The position numbers and the translations under genes were made by a program. From assembly GCA_035610835.1 (NCBI GenBank), contig CM069454.1, forward strand, positions 1,675,117 through 1,739,116: DNA of 64,000 bases. Reading direction: 5' to 3'. This stretch comes from Ophiura sarsii (lineage: Eukaryota > Echinodermata > Ophiuroidea > Amphilepidida > Ophiuridae). The notes below the pieces were generated by a model. It did no database searches and was not told where the DNA came from. It saw only the letters and a program-made list of their open reading frames with translations. Below, one piece after another: positions 22,101 through 34,740 of this stretch. Each line of letters begins with the position of its first letter. The stretch's first letter is position 1.

Positions 22101-23056
22101 TAGTAACCTCTCCTCTCCAGGGCTCTCACTACGTATTTACTATTGTGCCGTTCACATAACATCTTCCGTTATAACCATGTATCTCTGTGTTACCCTGCCC
22201 ATTGTTTGTCTTCTCGGGAGCAAGAAACCGGCTTTCTTGCTGAGAGTGAAGTGCTGGTAACCTCTCCTCTCCAGGGATCTTATCTATCTTCGTGCCGGTC
22301 ACTTTTGCATCTTCTGTTAATGTGTACATTTGTGTTTTATTTATTAAATGTTTTATAATATAACCCAGCCCACATTCTACCAAGGAAATGGGACGCTGTA
22401 GCTCCATGTTGAGAGTGTACGTACTTGAAATCTCTCCTCTCCTGAGTCAAATAATTCGCTTTGTGCTGGTCGCATTTTGTCTTCACATATATTTTATCTC
22501 TTGTAGTTTTTTAAGTGTGTAATATAATGAGTTTTTATCTCCTTGTTGTTTGTACATGTACATTAATTATAGACTACCTATTTGATGTATTTGATTGGTT
22601 CTTAATACCTTTTCTTGTTTTTATGAAATGTTGTTTTGATGTAATATCAAAATGTTCTTTTATGTAGCCCACGTCTCTTTTTCTATCTGCGATCATGGTT
22701 CTTGACGTGTAGACATCTCTTTTCTGTCTGCATCTCTTGAATCATCGATTTGCAAGCATACAAGGAGAGATGTGGTGCACCAATTGTTGTGTTTTCCCTG
22801 CTTGTATAATGTGCAATTATTTATAATATTTTATGGTTTTTAGGTTGATTATGTTGTTTTCTTTTTGTAATATAGTTATGTGAAGCGCCCAGAGGCTCCT
22901 TGCATTGGGCGCTATAGTAAATCCATTTTTATTATTATTATTATTATTATTACTACGAATAGGAGTTTTACCTGCATTTCCTGTTGCACCACCATCCGCC
23001 ACAACTGTTAGACTCAGTTTGCTTCCTTCTAAAACAAAATACTGTTCATCGGCAAG
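19170..23056 (-). CDS. Calx-beta-like domain exon pair, copy 4, split by a LINE
   Basis: Exon B is 22972-23056 and exon A is 19170-19408. Their intron, normally ~0.58 kb, is stretched by the LINE at 19963-22951, which lies in the opposite orientation to this gene. Both exons and all splice sites are intact. Exon A uniquely has S-T-A-D-V in place of S-T-A-E-V. Confidence 0.6.
19965..21983 (+). CDS. Non-LTR retrotransposon reverse transcriptase (5'-truncated ORF2)
   Basis: Open from the truncation point to TAA at 21981. The first residues (L-E-D-H-A-P-L-T, then L-R-P-H-A-P-W-Y) are the linker that follows the endonuclease in CR1/L2-type proteins. There is no native ATG, and 20010 is a TTG. Numbered from 20010, the RT shows N-Y-R-P-I-S-N-L, H-S-T-E-T-A-L-L-K-V, catalytic motif A L-L-D-F-S-A-A-F-D (Asp near residue 286), G-V-P-Q-G-S-V-A-G-P, and Y-A-D-D at about 376-379. 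The usual C-terminal region (H-W-L-P-I-R-Q-R, W-N-G-I-P) is also present. About 670 codons are uninterrupted, suggesting recent insertion. The enzyme would copy LINE RNA at a nicked target, but here it lacks the nicking domain. Confidence 0.9.
   Translation, partial: KSLEDHAPLTERTIILRPHAPWYTDSLRTAKTERRRKERKWLHSGFAVHKELYKEECDKYKALLIETKTDYHKKEITESNQRDLFRAVDKLSKPKTSAVFPHHENPKDLADSFAKFFSDKVDNLRSDLEGVAPPLSVQVQETCSSCCDEFVEVSEEVVAKAIRSANITSCPLDPLPVSLFKLCLNDLLPIITRIVNSSLSSGMFPSDLKKARIIPLLKKPTLDRDILANYRPISNLAFLGKVIERIAVNQLQKYLHDNHLNTPLQSAYRPYHSTETALLKVQNDILTALDHGKEAMLVLLDFSAAFDLLDHDKLLCRLSSRYGVKGKALQWLSSYLQGRTQCVAIKDITSDPVALKYGVPQGSVAGPLAFVLFSAPLLDIIAAHGIFTTAYADDTQLYVTFSPKDRDQAVMKLENCIADIRSWCKQNKLALNDTKTELLYFSSPYRHNPWLPSIKIGNAVVQPSEKARNLGVIMDSSLNMSLQVNHVCKTAIHAIRKIGKIRQYLDQDATIRLVHAFVTSRLDSCNSLLFGLSEREISKIQRVQNIAARLVARTPRHAHITPVLHKLHWLPIRQRLAYKILLLVFKALNGLSPKYIIDMIQVYIPSRALRSASTYRLKQVMPSTKTFGARSFLYAAAHLWNGIPVTLRHSPTLDVFKSKLKTHLFTLHFDTP
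22065..22087 (+). repeat. Hairpin in LINE 3' region, copy 1
   Basis: AGCAAGAAA-CCGGC-TTTCTTGCT is a perfect 9-bp stem. It sits inside a ~65-bp segment (ending CCTCTCCTCTCCAGGG) that recurs about 154 bp later. Duplicated structured segments in the 3' region may be recognised by the element's own RT, by analogy with other LINEs. Confidence 0.7.
22219..22241 (+). repeat. Hairpin in LINE 3' region, copy 2
   Basis: Identical AGCAAGAAA/TTTCTTGCT hairpin in the second copy of the ~65-bp segment. A third, degenerate trace of the segment without the hairpin (AAATCTCTCCTCTCCTGAG) lies near 22430-22446. Confidence 0.7.
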
Positions 23057-24105
23057 CTGTAGTACACCTGAAAATGAAAGAAAAGTAACAGTTGTCCGTT
23101 AAATTCACCATTGTTTAGTTGTTTTAATTTGTACTACGTTTAGATTCCTCATTTACCATTGTTACGTATAGATTGTTTAACTTGTTCTTCCCTATATTCA
23201 AACCCAATAAAATAGGAGGAAACAAAATATTCGACAAGGGGGGACACACAACTACAAAATGTCCAAATTGATTCACCGACGACGAGGACACACTATAATA
23301 TAAAGAACGAGGAATCATACTATAGTGAAATTATGCAATATATATTTGTTAGTTGTCAAAGGATCCCATTTTAGTCCACCCTTTTTGTTTCGATGCATGG
23401 TATTATCATCACACACATGTACAGCAGCTATGTTTATTGTACCATTCAAAGATAGACACATTTTTGACCATTTGGGCATTATTTAAAATCAAAAGGCTTT
23501 GCCATCGTCACCTGTGATTGCGGTATATGAATAGAATCACAAAGCTGAAAGTGATGGACTTTGAACATTTACCATAACTATAGAGCATGTTTCTACTTGG
23601 GAAATTAAAGGTAATTACCGCTTATTTGCCCAGTAGAAACAGCCAGATAACGCTTATTAACGCTAAGTTTTGTAACCATAAAAACCTTTTCAAACCATGG
23701 TTTGTTAATTGTGATTAGCGCTAACTCGCACATTAAAAACAACCACCCATTAAATCCTTACGCTAAGTTCTTGTTATTCAGTAGTATACACGTACATCCG
23801 GGATTATGCGCACTGTGACTATGTGTTTACAACGAATGTCATTTTCTTATTGGGTATTTGTGTTGTTATCATGCAATAATAAAAAATAAATCGTTATCAA
23901 TCTTTATAAATAATGTGCAGTCTTTGATAGCAAATTATCACAAGGTAACTAACCAAATATATTTCAATAACAAAATCAAAACTAGAATAACCCTAACCCC
24001 CGGTTTAGTGTTTTTAAATAATCTGAGATATATCTTTGCAAGTATTTTAGAAATAGAATCCCAAAGTTGAGTACAGTCTTTTTGCGACTCCTTTTGACTC
24101 ATCAC

Positions 24106-25003
24106 CTTGTAGAACATTTTACCTGTTGCGTCAAGCACACACACTTCAGCTGTACTAATATCTCCCAATGCGTCACCAGCGGTTAAACCACCCAATGTAA
24201 TTGTAGTACATTCAACATCTTCAATATCATCGTCAACCTTAGCCTCAATGAAATCGACTAATCGTTTTTCGGTGTCGCCAGCCGCTAATGCTACCGTTCC
24301 GTCAACAGTAAAACCGATATCGGTGTCATCGGCAATCGTTATTGCTTAACACAAAATAAATATAATACATAAGATGGTGGACACCAAGTAAATAGGTGTG
24401 CAATTTTGAAAAGGATCACATCATATTGCTTTTAAGGACAATTTATTATGTATGCATTAAATTATCGGGTTATTTTGTAACATGTAATTTATGCAACATT
24501 GGAGATACCTATATTAGACCCTTCATATTTCATTTTATCATTATAACGAAATGACATTGGACCCTATTTTTGTACCATGTAATATGTGCAACATTGGAGA
24601 TACTTAAATTAGACACTGCGCATTCCATTTTATTATTATTAAGAAATGACATTGAAGCACTAATTACGCCATAATGGTCTCCATATTAAAATGTTGGATC
24701 AAACCTTTCAATGGGACTTGAATTGTTCCATTTATGATGTTACAACGAGGCTTCATGTAGCATATTTATCCCAATTTGAAAAACATGCTCGAACAATTAC
24801 GCAGATCACACCTTAAGCGGGGAGGTCACTATCGGTATTGCATAACGCCGGGCAGGCGTTAGAAGTGCTTGTACCAAAATATTAGGATTTTCCAACATAC
24901 TACGAATAGGAGTTTTACCTGCATTTCCTGTTGCACCACCATCCGCCACAACTGTTAGACTCAGTTTGCTTCCTTCTAAAACAAAATACTGTTCATCGGC
25001 AAG
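24106..25003 (-). CDS. Calx-beta-like domain exon pair, copy 5
   Basis: Exon B is 24919-25003 and exon A is 24106-24344. G-D-I-S / E-D-V-E type. The alanine codon before G-D-T-E-K is GCT, as in the later D-type copies, so it looks intermediate between the left group and the main array. Confidence 0.6.
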
Positions 25004-26051
25004 CTGTAGTACACCTGAAAATGAAAAGAAAAGTAACAGTTGTCCGTTAAATTCACCATTGTTTAGTTGTTTTAATTTGTACTACGTTTAGATTCCTCTC
25101 TTACCATTGTTACGTATAGATTGTTTAACTTGTTCTTCCCTAATATTCAAACCCAATAAAATAGGAGGAAACAAAGTATTCGACAAGGGGGACACACAAC
25201 TACAAAATGTCCAAATTGATTCACCGACGACGAGGACACACTATAATAAAAAGAACGAGGAATCATACTATAGTGAAATTATGCAATATATATTTGTTAG
25301 TTGTCAAAGGATCCCATTTTAGTCCACCCTTTTTGTTTCGATGCATGGTATTCTCATCACACACATGTACAGCAGCTATGTTTATTGTACCATTCAAAGA
25401 TAGACACATTTTTGACCATTTGCGCATTATTTAAAATCAAAAGGCTTTGCCATCGTCACCTGTGATTGCGGTATATGAATAGAATCACAAAGCTGAAAGT
25501 GATGGACTTTGAACATTTACCATAACTATAGAGCATGTTTCTACTTGGGAAATTAACGGTAATTACCGCTTATTTGCCCAGTAGAAACAGCCAGATAACG
25601 CTTATTAACGCTAAGTTTTGTAACCATAAAAACCTTTTCAAACCATGGTTTGTTAATTGTGATTAGCGCTAACTCGCACATTAAAAACAACCACCCATTA
25701 AATCCTTACGCTAAGTTCTTGTGATTCAGTAGTATACACGTGCATCCGGGATTATACGCACTGTGACTATGTGTTTACAACGAATGTCATTTTCTTATTT
25801 GGTATTTGTGTTGTTATCATGCAATGTTAAAAAATAAATCGTTATCAATCTTTATAAATAATGTGCAGTCTTTGATAGCAAATTATCACAAGGTAACTAA
25901 CGAAATATATTTCAATAACAAAATCAAAATTAGAATAACCCTAACCCCCGGTTTAGTGTTTTTAAATAATCTGAGATATATCTTTGCAAGTATTTTAGAA
26001 ATAGAATCCCACAGTTGAGTAGTCTTTTTGCGACTCTTTTTGACTCATCAC

Positions 26052-26949
26052 CTTGTAGAACATTTTACCTGTTGCGTCAAGCACACACACTTCAGCTGTA
26101 CTAATATCTCCCAATGCGTCACCAGCGGTTAAACCACCCAATGTAATTGTAGTACATTCAACATCTTCAATATCATCGTCAACCTTAGCCTCAATGAAAT
26201 CGACTAATCGTTTTTCGGTGTCGCCTGCCGCTAATGCTACCGTTCCGTCAACGGTAAAACCGATATCGGTGTCATCGGCAATCGTTATTGCTTAACACAA
26301 AATAAATATAATACATAAGATGGTGGACACCAAGTAAATAGGTGTGCAATTTTGAAAAGGATCACATCATATTGCTTTTAAGGACAATTTATTATATATG
26401 CATTAAATTATCGGGTTATTTTGTAACATGTAATTTATGCAACATTGGAGATACCTATATTAGACCCTTCATATTTCATTTTATCATTATAACGAAATGA
26501 CATTGGACCATATTTTTGTACCATGTAATATGTGCAACATTGGAGATACTTAAATTAGACACTGCGCATTCCATTTTATTATTATTACGAAATGACATTG
26601 AAGCACTAATTACGCCATAATGGTCTCCATATTAAAATGTTGGAACAAACCTTTCAATGGGACTTGAATTGTTCCATTTATGATGTTACAACGAGGCTTC
26701 ATGTAGTATATGTATCCCAATTTGAAAAACATGCTCGAACAATTACGCAGATCACACCTTAAGCGGGGAGGTCACTATCGGTATTGCATAACGCCGGGCA
26801 GGCGTTAGAAGTGCTTGTACCAACATATTAGGATTTTCCAACATATTACGAATAGGAGTTTTACCTGCATTTCCTGTTGCACCACCATCCGCCACAACTG
26901 TTAGACTCAGTTTGCTTCCTTCTAAAACGAAATACTGTTCATCGGCAAG
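26052..26949 (-). CDS. Calx-beta-like domain exon pair, copy 6
   Basis: Exon B is 26865-26949 and exon A is 26052-26290. It has silent changes in both exons (ACC for ACT; TTC for TTT). A 2-bp deletion near 26018, just past the predicted donor, would break the frame if translation continued beyond F-Y-K. This supports ending the exon at the donor. Confidence 0.6.
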
Positions 26950-27999
26950 CTGTAGTACACCTGAAAATGAAAAGAAAAGTAACAGTTGTCCGTTAAAATC
27001 ACCATTGTTTAGTTGTTTTAATTTGTACTACATTTAGATTCCTCTCTTACCATTGATACGTATAGATTGTTTAACTTGTTCTTCCCTATATTCAAACCCA
27101 ATAAAATAGGAGGAAACAAAATATTCGACAAGGGGGGACACACAACTACAAAATGTCCAAATTGATTCACCGACGACGAGGACACACTATAATATAAAGA
27201 ACGAGGAATCATACTATAGTGAAATTATGCAATATATATGTGTTAGTTGTCAAAGGATCCCATTTTAGTCCACCCTTTTTGTTTCGATGCATGGTATTCT
27301 CATCACACACATGTACAGCAGCTATGTTTATTGTCCCATTCAAAGATAGACACATTTTTGACCATTTGCGCATTATTTAAAATCAAAAGGCTTTGCCATC
27401 GTCACCTGTGATTGCGGTATATGAATAGAATCACAAAGCTGAAAGTGATGGACTTTGAACATTTACCATAACTATAGAGCATGTTTCTACTTGGGAAATT
27501 AACGGTAATTACCGCTTATTTGCCCAGTAGAAACAGCCAGATAACGCTTATTAACGCTAAGTTTTGTAACCATAAAAACCTTTTCAAACCATGGTTTGTT
27601 AATTGTGATTAGCGCTAACTCGCACAGTAAAAACAACCACCCATTAAATCCTTACGCTAAGTTCTTGTGATTCAGTAGTATACACGTACATCCGGGATCA
27701 TACGCACTGTGACTATGTGTTTACAACGAATGTCATTTTCTTATTTGGTATTTGTGTTGTTAACATGCAATGTTAAAAAATAAATCGTTATCAATCTTTA
27801 TAAATAATGTGCAGTCTTTGATAGCAAATTATCACAAGGTAACTAACCAAATATATTTCAATAACAAAATCAAATTTAGAATAACCCTAACCCCCGGTTT
27901 AGTGTTTTTAAATAATCTGAGATATATCTTTGCAAGTATTTTAGAAATAGAATCCCAAAGTTGAGTACAGTCTTTTTGCGACTCTTTTTGACTCATCAC

Positions 28000-28897
28000 C
28001 TTGTAGAACATTTTACCTGTTGCGTCAAGCACACACACTTCAGCTGTACTAATAGCTCCCAATGCGTCACCAGCGGTTAAACCACCCAATGTAATTGTAG
28101 TACATTCAACATCTTCAATATCATCGTCAACCTTAGCCTCAATGAAATCGACTAATCGTTTTTCGGTGTCGCCTGCCGCTAATGCTACCGTTCCGTCAAC
28201 AGTAAAACCGATATCGGTGTCATCGGCAATCGTTATTGCTTAACACAAAATAAATATAATACATAAGATGGTGGACACCAAGTAAATAGGTGTGCAATTT
28301 TGAAAAGGATCACATAATATTGCTTTTAAGGATAATTTATTATGTATGCATTAAATTATCGGGTTATTTTGTAACATGTAATTTATGCAACATTGGAGAT
28401 ACCTATATTAGACCCTTCATATTTCATTTTATCATTATAACGAAATGACATTGGACCATATTTTTGTACCATGTAATATGTGCAACATTGGAGATACTTA
28501 AATTAGACACTGCGCATTCCATTTTATTATTATTACGAAATGACATTGAAGCACTAATTACGCCATAATGGTCTCCATATTAAAATGTTGGAACAAACCT
28601 TTCAATGGGACTTGAATTGTTTCATTTATGATGTTACAACGAGGCTTCATGTAGCATATTTATCCCAATTTGAAAAACATGCTCGAACAATTACGCAGAT
28701 CACACCTTAAGCGGGGAGGTCACTATCGGTATTGCATAACGCCGGGCAGGCGTTAGAAGTGCTTGTACCAAAATATTAGGATTTTCCAACATACTACGAA
28801 TAGGAGTTTTACCTGCATTTCCTGTTGCACCACCATCCGCCACAACTGTTAGACTCAGTTTGCTTCCTTCTAAAACAAAATACTGTTCATCGGCAAG
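28000..28897 (-). CDS. Calx-beta-like domain exon pair, copy 7 (G-A-I-S type)
   Basis: Exon B is 28813-28897 and exon A is 28000-28238. First copy with Ala in place of Asp after A-L-G (GCT for GAT), together with E-D-V-E. It lies just left of the 11,688-bp duplicated segment. Confidence 0.6.
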
Positions 28898-29946
28898 CTG
28901 TAGTACACCTGAAAATGAAAAGAAAAGTAACAGGTGTCCGTTAAATTCACCATTGTTTAGTTGTTTTAATTTGTACTACATTTAGATTCCTCTCTTACCA
29001 TTGATACGTATAGATTGTTTAACTTGTTCTTCCCTATATTCAAACCCAATAAAATAGGAGGAAACAAAATATTCGACAAGGGGGGACACACAACTACAAA
29101 ATGTCCAAATTGATTCACCGACGACGAGGACACACTATAATATAAAGAACGAGGAATCATACTATAGTGAAATTATGCAATATATATTTGTTAGTTGTCA
29201 AAGGATCCCATTTTAGTCCACCCTTTTTGTTTCGATGCATGGTATTCTCATCACACACATGTACAGCAGCTATGTTTATTGTCCCATTCAAAGATAGACA
29301 CATTTTTGACCATTTGCGCATTATTTAAAATCAAAAGGCTTTGCCATCGTCACCTGTGATTGCGGTATATGAAAAGAATCACAAAGCTGAAAGTGATGGA
29401 CTTTGAACATTTACCATAACTAAAGAGCATGTTTCTACTTGGGAAATTAACGGTAATTACCGCTTATTTGCCCAGTAGAAACTGCCAGATAACGCTTATT
29501 AACGCTAAGTTTTGTAACCATAAAAACCTTTTCAAACCATGTTTTTTTAATTGTGATTAGCGCTAACTCGCACAGTAAAAACACCACCCATTAAATCCTT
29601 ACGCTAAGTTCTTGTGATTCAGTAGTATACACGTACATCCGGGATTATGCGCACTGTGACTATGTGTTTACAACGAATGTCATTTTCTTATTTGGTATTT
29701 GTGTTGTTAACATGCAATGTTAAAAAATAAATCTTTATCAATCTTTATAAATAATGTGCAGTCTTTGATAGCAAATTATCACAAGGTAACTAACCAAATA
29801 TATTTCAATAACAAAATCAAAATTAGAATAACCCTAACCCCCGGTTTAGTGTTTTTAAATAATCTGAGATATATCTTTGCAAGTATTTTAGAAATAGAAT
29901 CCCACAGTTGAGTACAGTCTTTTTGCGACTCTTTTTGACTCATCAC

Positions 29947-30844
29947 CTTGTAGAACATTTTACCTGTTGCGTCAAGCACACACACTTCAGCTGTACTAAT
30001 ATCTCCCAATGCGTCACCAGCGGTTAAACCACCCAATGTAATTGTAGTACATTCAACTTCTTCAATATCATCGTCAACCTTAGCCTCAATGAAATCGACT
30101 AATCGTTTTTCGGTGTCGCCAGCCGCTAATGCTACCGTTCCGTCAACAGTAAAACCGATATCGGTGTCATCGGCAATCGTTATTGCTTAACACAAAATAA
30201 ATATAATACATAAGATAGTGGACACCAAGTAAATAGGTGTGCAATTTTGAAAAGGATCACATCATATTGCTTTTAAGGACAATTTATTATGTATGCATTA
30301 AATTATCGGGTTATTTTGTAACATGTAATTTATGCAACATTGGAGATACCTATATTAGACCCTTCATATTTCATTTTATCATTATAACGAAATGACATTG
30401 GACCATATTTTTGTACCATGTAATATGTGCAACATTGGAGATACTTAAATTAGACACTGCGCATTCCATTTTATTATTATTACGAAATGACATTGAAGCA
30501 CTAATTACGCCATAATGGTCTCCATATTTAAATGTTGGAACAAACCTTTCAATGGGACTTGAATTGTTTCATTTATGATGTTACAACGAGGCTTCATGTA
30601 GCATATTTATCCCAATTTGAAAAACATGCTCGAACAATTACGCAGATCACACCTTAAGCGGGGAGGTCACTATCGGTATTGCATAACGCCGGGCAGGCGT
30701 TAGAAGTGCTTGTACCAAAATATTAGGATTTTCCAACATACTACGAATAGGAGTTTTACCTGCATTTCCTGTTGCACCACCATCCGCCACAACTGTTAGA
30801 CTCAGTTTGCTTCCTTCTAAAACAAAATACTGTTCATCGGCAAG
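29947..30844 (-). CDS. Calx-beta-like domain exon pair, copy 8 (G-D-I-S / E-E-V-E)
   Basis: Exon B is 30760-30844 and exon A is 29947-30185. First copy with Glu replacing Asp in the acidic block (E-E-V-E). It shares with copy 14 the rare intron variants ATAAGATAGTGG and CCATATTTAAATG, 11,688 bp away. Confidence 0.6.
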
Positions 30845-31894
30845 CTGTAGTACACCTGAAAATGAAAAGAAAAGTAACAGTTGTCCGTTAAATTCACCAT
30901 TGTTTAGTTGTTTTAATTTGTACTACATTTAGATTCCTCTCTTACCATTGATACGTATAGATTGTTTAACTTGTTCTTCCCTATATTCAAACCCAATAAA
31001 ATAGGAGGAAACAAAATATTCGACAAGGGGGGACACACAACTACAAAATGTCCAAATTGATTCACCGACGACGAGGACACACTATAATATAAAGAACGAG
31101 GAATCATACTATAGTGAAATTATGCAATATATATTTGTTAGTTGTCAAAGGATCCCATTTTAGTCCACCCTTTTGTTTCGATGCATGGTATTCTCATCAC
31201 ACACATGTACAGCAGCTATGTTTATTGTCCCATTCAAAGATAGACACATTTTTGACCATTTGCGCATTATTTAAAATCAAAAGGCTTTGCCATCGTCACC
31301 TGTGATTGCGGTATATGAATAGAATCACAAAGCTGAAAGTGATGGACTTTGAACATTTACCATAACTATAGAGCATGTTTCTACTTGGGAAATTAACGGT
31401 AATTACCGCTTATTTGCCCAGTAGAAACAGCCAGATAACGCTTATTAACGCTAAGTTTTGTAACCATAAAAACCTTTTCAAACCATGGTTTGTTAATTGT
31501 GATTAGCGCTAACTCGCACAGTAAAAACAACCACCCATTAAATCCTTACGCTAAGTTCTTGTGACTCAGTAGTATACACGTACATCCGGGATCATACGCA
31601 CTGTGACTATGTGTTTACAACGAATGTCATTTTCTTATTTGGTATTTGTGTTGTTAACATGCAATGTTAAAAAATAAATCGTTATCAATCTTTATAAATA
31701 AATTTGCAGTCTTTGATAGCAAATTATCACAAGGTAACTAACCAAATATATTTCAATAACAAAATCAAATTTAGAATAACCCTAACCCCCGGTTTAGTGT
31801 TTTTAAATAATCTGAGATATATCTTTGCAAGTATTTTAGAAATAGAATCCCAAAGTTGAGTACAGTCTTTTTGCGACTCTTTTTGACTCATCAC

Positions 31895-32793
31895 CTTGTA
31901 GAACATTTTACCTGTTGCGTCAAGCACACACACTTCAGCTGTACTAATAGCTCCCAATGCGTCACCAGCGGTTAAACCACCCAATGTAATTGTAGTACAT
32001 TCAACATCTTCAATATCATCGTCAACCTTAGCCTCAATGAAATCGACTAATCGTTTTTCGGTGTCGCCTGCCGCTAATGCTACCGTACCGTCAACAGTAA
32101 AACCGATATCGGTGTCATCGGCAATCGTTATTGCTTAACACAAAATAAATATAATACATAAGATGGTGGACACCAAGTAAATAGGTGTGCAATTTTGAAA
32201 AGGATCACATAATATTGCTTTTAAGGACAATTTATTATGTATGCATTAAATTATCGGGTTATTTTGTAACATGTAATTTATGCAACATTGGAGATACCTA
32301 TATTAGACCCTTCATATTTCATTTTATCATTATAACGAAATGACATTGGACCATATTTTTGTACCATGTAATATGTGCAACATTGGAGATACTTAAATTA
32401 GACACTGCGCATTCCATTTTATTATTATTACGAAATGACATTGAAGCACTAATTACGCCATAATGGTCTCCATATTAAAATGTTGGAACAAACCTTTCAA
32501 TGGGACTTGAATTGTTCCATTTATGATGTTACAACGAGGCTTCATGTAGTATATTTATCCCAATTTGAAAAAACATGCTCGAACAATTACGCAGATCACA
32601 CCTTAAGCGGGGAGGTCACTATCGGTATTGCATAACGCCGGGCAGGCGTTAGAAGTGCTTGTACCAAAATATTAGGATTTTCCAACATACTACGAATAGG
32701 AGTTTTACCTGCATTTCCTGTTGCACCACCATCCGCCACAACTGTTAGACTCAGTTTGCTTCCTTCTAAAACAAAATACTGTTCATCGGCAAG
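31895..32793 (-). CDS. Calx-beta-like domain exon pair, copy 9 (G-A-I-S)
   Basis: Exon B is 32709-32793 and exon A is 31895-32133. It carries a silent GGT for GGA before T-V, and TAAATAAATTTGCAG in the long intron. Both markers recur only in copy 15. Confidence 0.6.
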
Positions 32794-33842
32794 CTGTAGT
32801 ACACCTGGAAATGAAAAGAAAAGTAACAGTTGTCCGTTAAATTCACCATTGTTTAGTTGTTTTAATTTGTACTACATTTAGATTCCTCTCTTACCATTGT
32901 TACGTATAGATTGTTTAACTTGTTCTTCCCTATATTCAAACCCAATAAAATAGGAGGAAACAAAATATTCGACAAGGGGGGACACACAACTACAAAATGT
33001 CCAAATTGATTCACCGACGACGAGGACACACTATAATATAAAGAACGAGGAATCATACTATAGTGAAATTAGGCAATATATATTTGTTAGTTGTCAAAGG
33101 ATCCCATTTTAGTCCACCCTTTTTGTTTCGATGCATGGTATTCTCATCACACACATGTACAGCAGCTATGTTTATTGTACCATTCAAAGATAGACACATT
33201 TTTGACCATTTGCGCATTATTTAAAATCAAAAGGCTTTGCCATCGTCACCTGTGATTGCGGTATATGAATAGAATCACAAAGCTGAAAGTGATGGACTTT
33301 GAACATTTACCATAACTAAAGAGCATGTTTCTACTTGGGAAATTAACGGTAATTACCGCTTATTTGCCCAGTAGAAACTGCCAGATAACGCTTATTAACG
33401 CTAAGTTTTGTAACCATAAAAACCTTTTCAAACCATGTTTTTTTAATTGTGATTAGCGCTAACTCGCACAGTAAAAACACCACCCATTAAATCCTTACGC
33501 TAAGTTCTTGTGATTCAGTAGTATACACGTACATCCGGGATTATGCGCACTGTGACTATGTGTTTACAACGAATGTCATTTTCTTATTTGGTATTTGTGT
33601 TGTTAACATGCAATGTTAAAAAATAAATCGTTATCAATCTTTATAAATAATGTGCAGTCTTTGATAGCAAATTATCACAAGGTAACTAACCAAATATATT
33701 TCAATAACAAAATCAAAATTAGAATAACCCTAACCCCCGGTTTAGTGTTTTTAAATAATCTGAGATATATCTTTGTAAGTATTTTAGAAATAGAATCCCA
33801 CAGTTGAGTACAGTCTTTTTGCGACTCTTTTTTACTCATCAC

Positions 33843-34740
33843 CTTGTAGAACATTTTACCTGTTGCGTCAAGCACACACACTTCAGCTGTACTAATATCT
33901 CCCAATGCGTCACCAGCGGTTAAACCACCCAATGTAATTGTAGTACATTCAACTTCTTCAATATCATCGTCAACCTTAGCCTCAATGAAATCGACTAATC
34001 GTTTTTCGGTGTCGCCAGCCGCTAATGCTACCGTTCCGTCAACAGTAAAACCGATATCGGTGTCATCGGCAATCGTTATTGCTTAACACAAAATAAATAT
34101 AATACATAAGATGGTGGACACCAAGTAAATAGGTGTGCAATTTTGAAAAGGATCACATCATATTGCTTTTAAGGACAATTTATTATGTATGCATTAAATT
34201 ATCGGGTTATTTTGTAACATGTAATTTATGCAACATTGGAGATACCTATATTAGACCCTTCATATTTCATTTTATCATTATAACGAAATGACATTGGACC
34301 ATATTTTTGTACCATGTAATATGTGCAACATTGGAGATACTTAAATTAGACACTGCGCATTCCATTTTATTATTATTACGAAATGACATTGAAGCACTAA
34401 TTACGCCATAATGGTCTCCATATTAAAATGTTGGAACAAACCTTTCAATGGGACTTGAATTGTTTCATTTATGATGTTACAACGAGGCTTCATGTAGCAT
34501 ATTTATCCCAATTTAAAAAACATGCTCGAACAATTACGCAGATCACACCTTAAGCGGGGAGGTCACTATCGGTATTGCATAACGCCGGGCAGGCGTTAGA
34601 AGTGCTTGTACCAAAATATTAGGATTTTCCAACATACTACGAATAGGAGTTTTACCTGCATTTCCTGTTGCACCACCATCCGCCACAACTGTTAGACTCA
34701 GTTTGCTTCCTTCTAAAACAAAATACTGTTCATCGGCAAG
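33843..34740 (-). CDS. Calx-beta-like domain exon pair, copy 10 (G-D-I-S / E-E-V-E)
   Basis: Exon B is 34656-34740 and exon A is 33843-34081. It is marked by TTTTTTACTCATC just past the donor and by CTTTGTAAG in the long intron. It shares these with copies 11, 16 and 17. Confidence 0.6.

Larger units (their letters stand above)
19963..22951 (+). mobile_element. 5'-truncated CR1/L2-type LINE
   Basis: Unit sequence breaks after CCAACAT (19962) and resumes with ACTACGAATAGG (22952). The insert starts inside the endonuclease-RT linker and ends with a GCGCCCA...TGGGCGC stem-loop (22885-22912) followed by an ATT microsatellite (about 22930-22950). This is a typical 3' end for CR1/L2-group non-LTR elements. 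No clear target-site duplication is seen. The endonuclease domain is missing, so the copy is dead on arrival for autonomous movement even though its RT frame is open. Confidence 0.9.
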
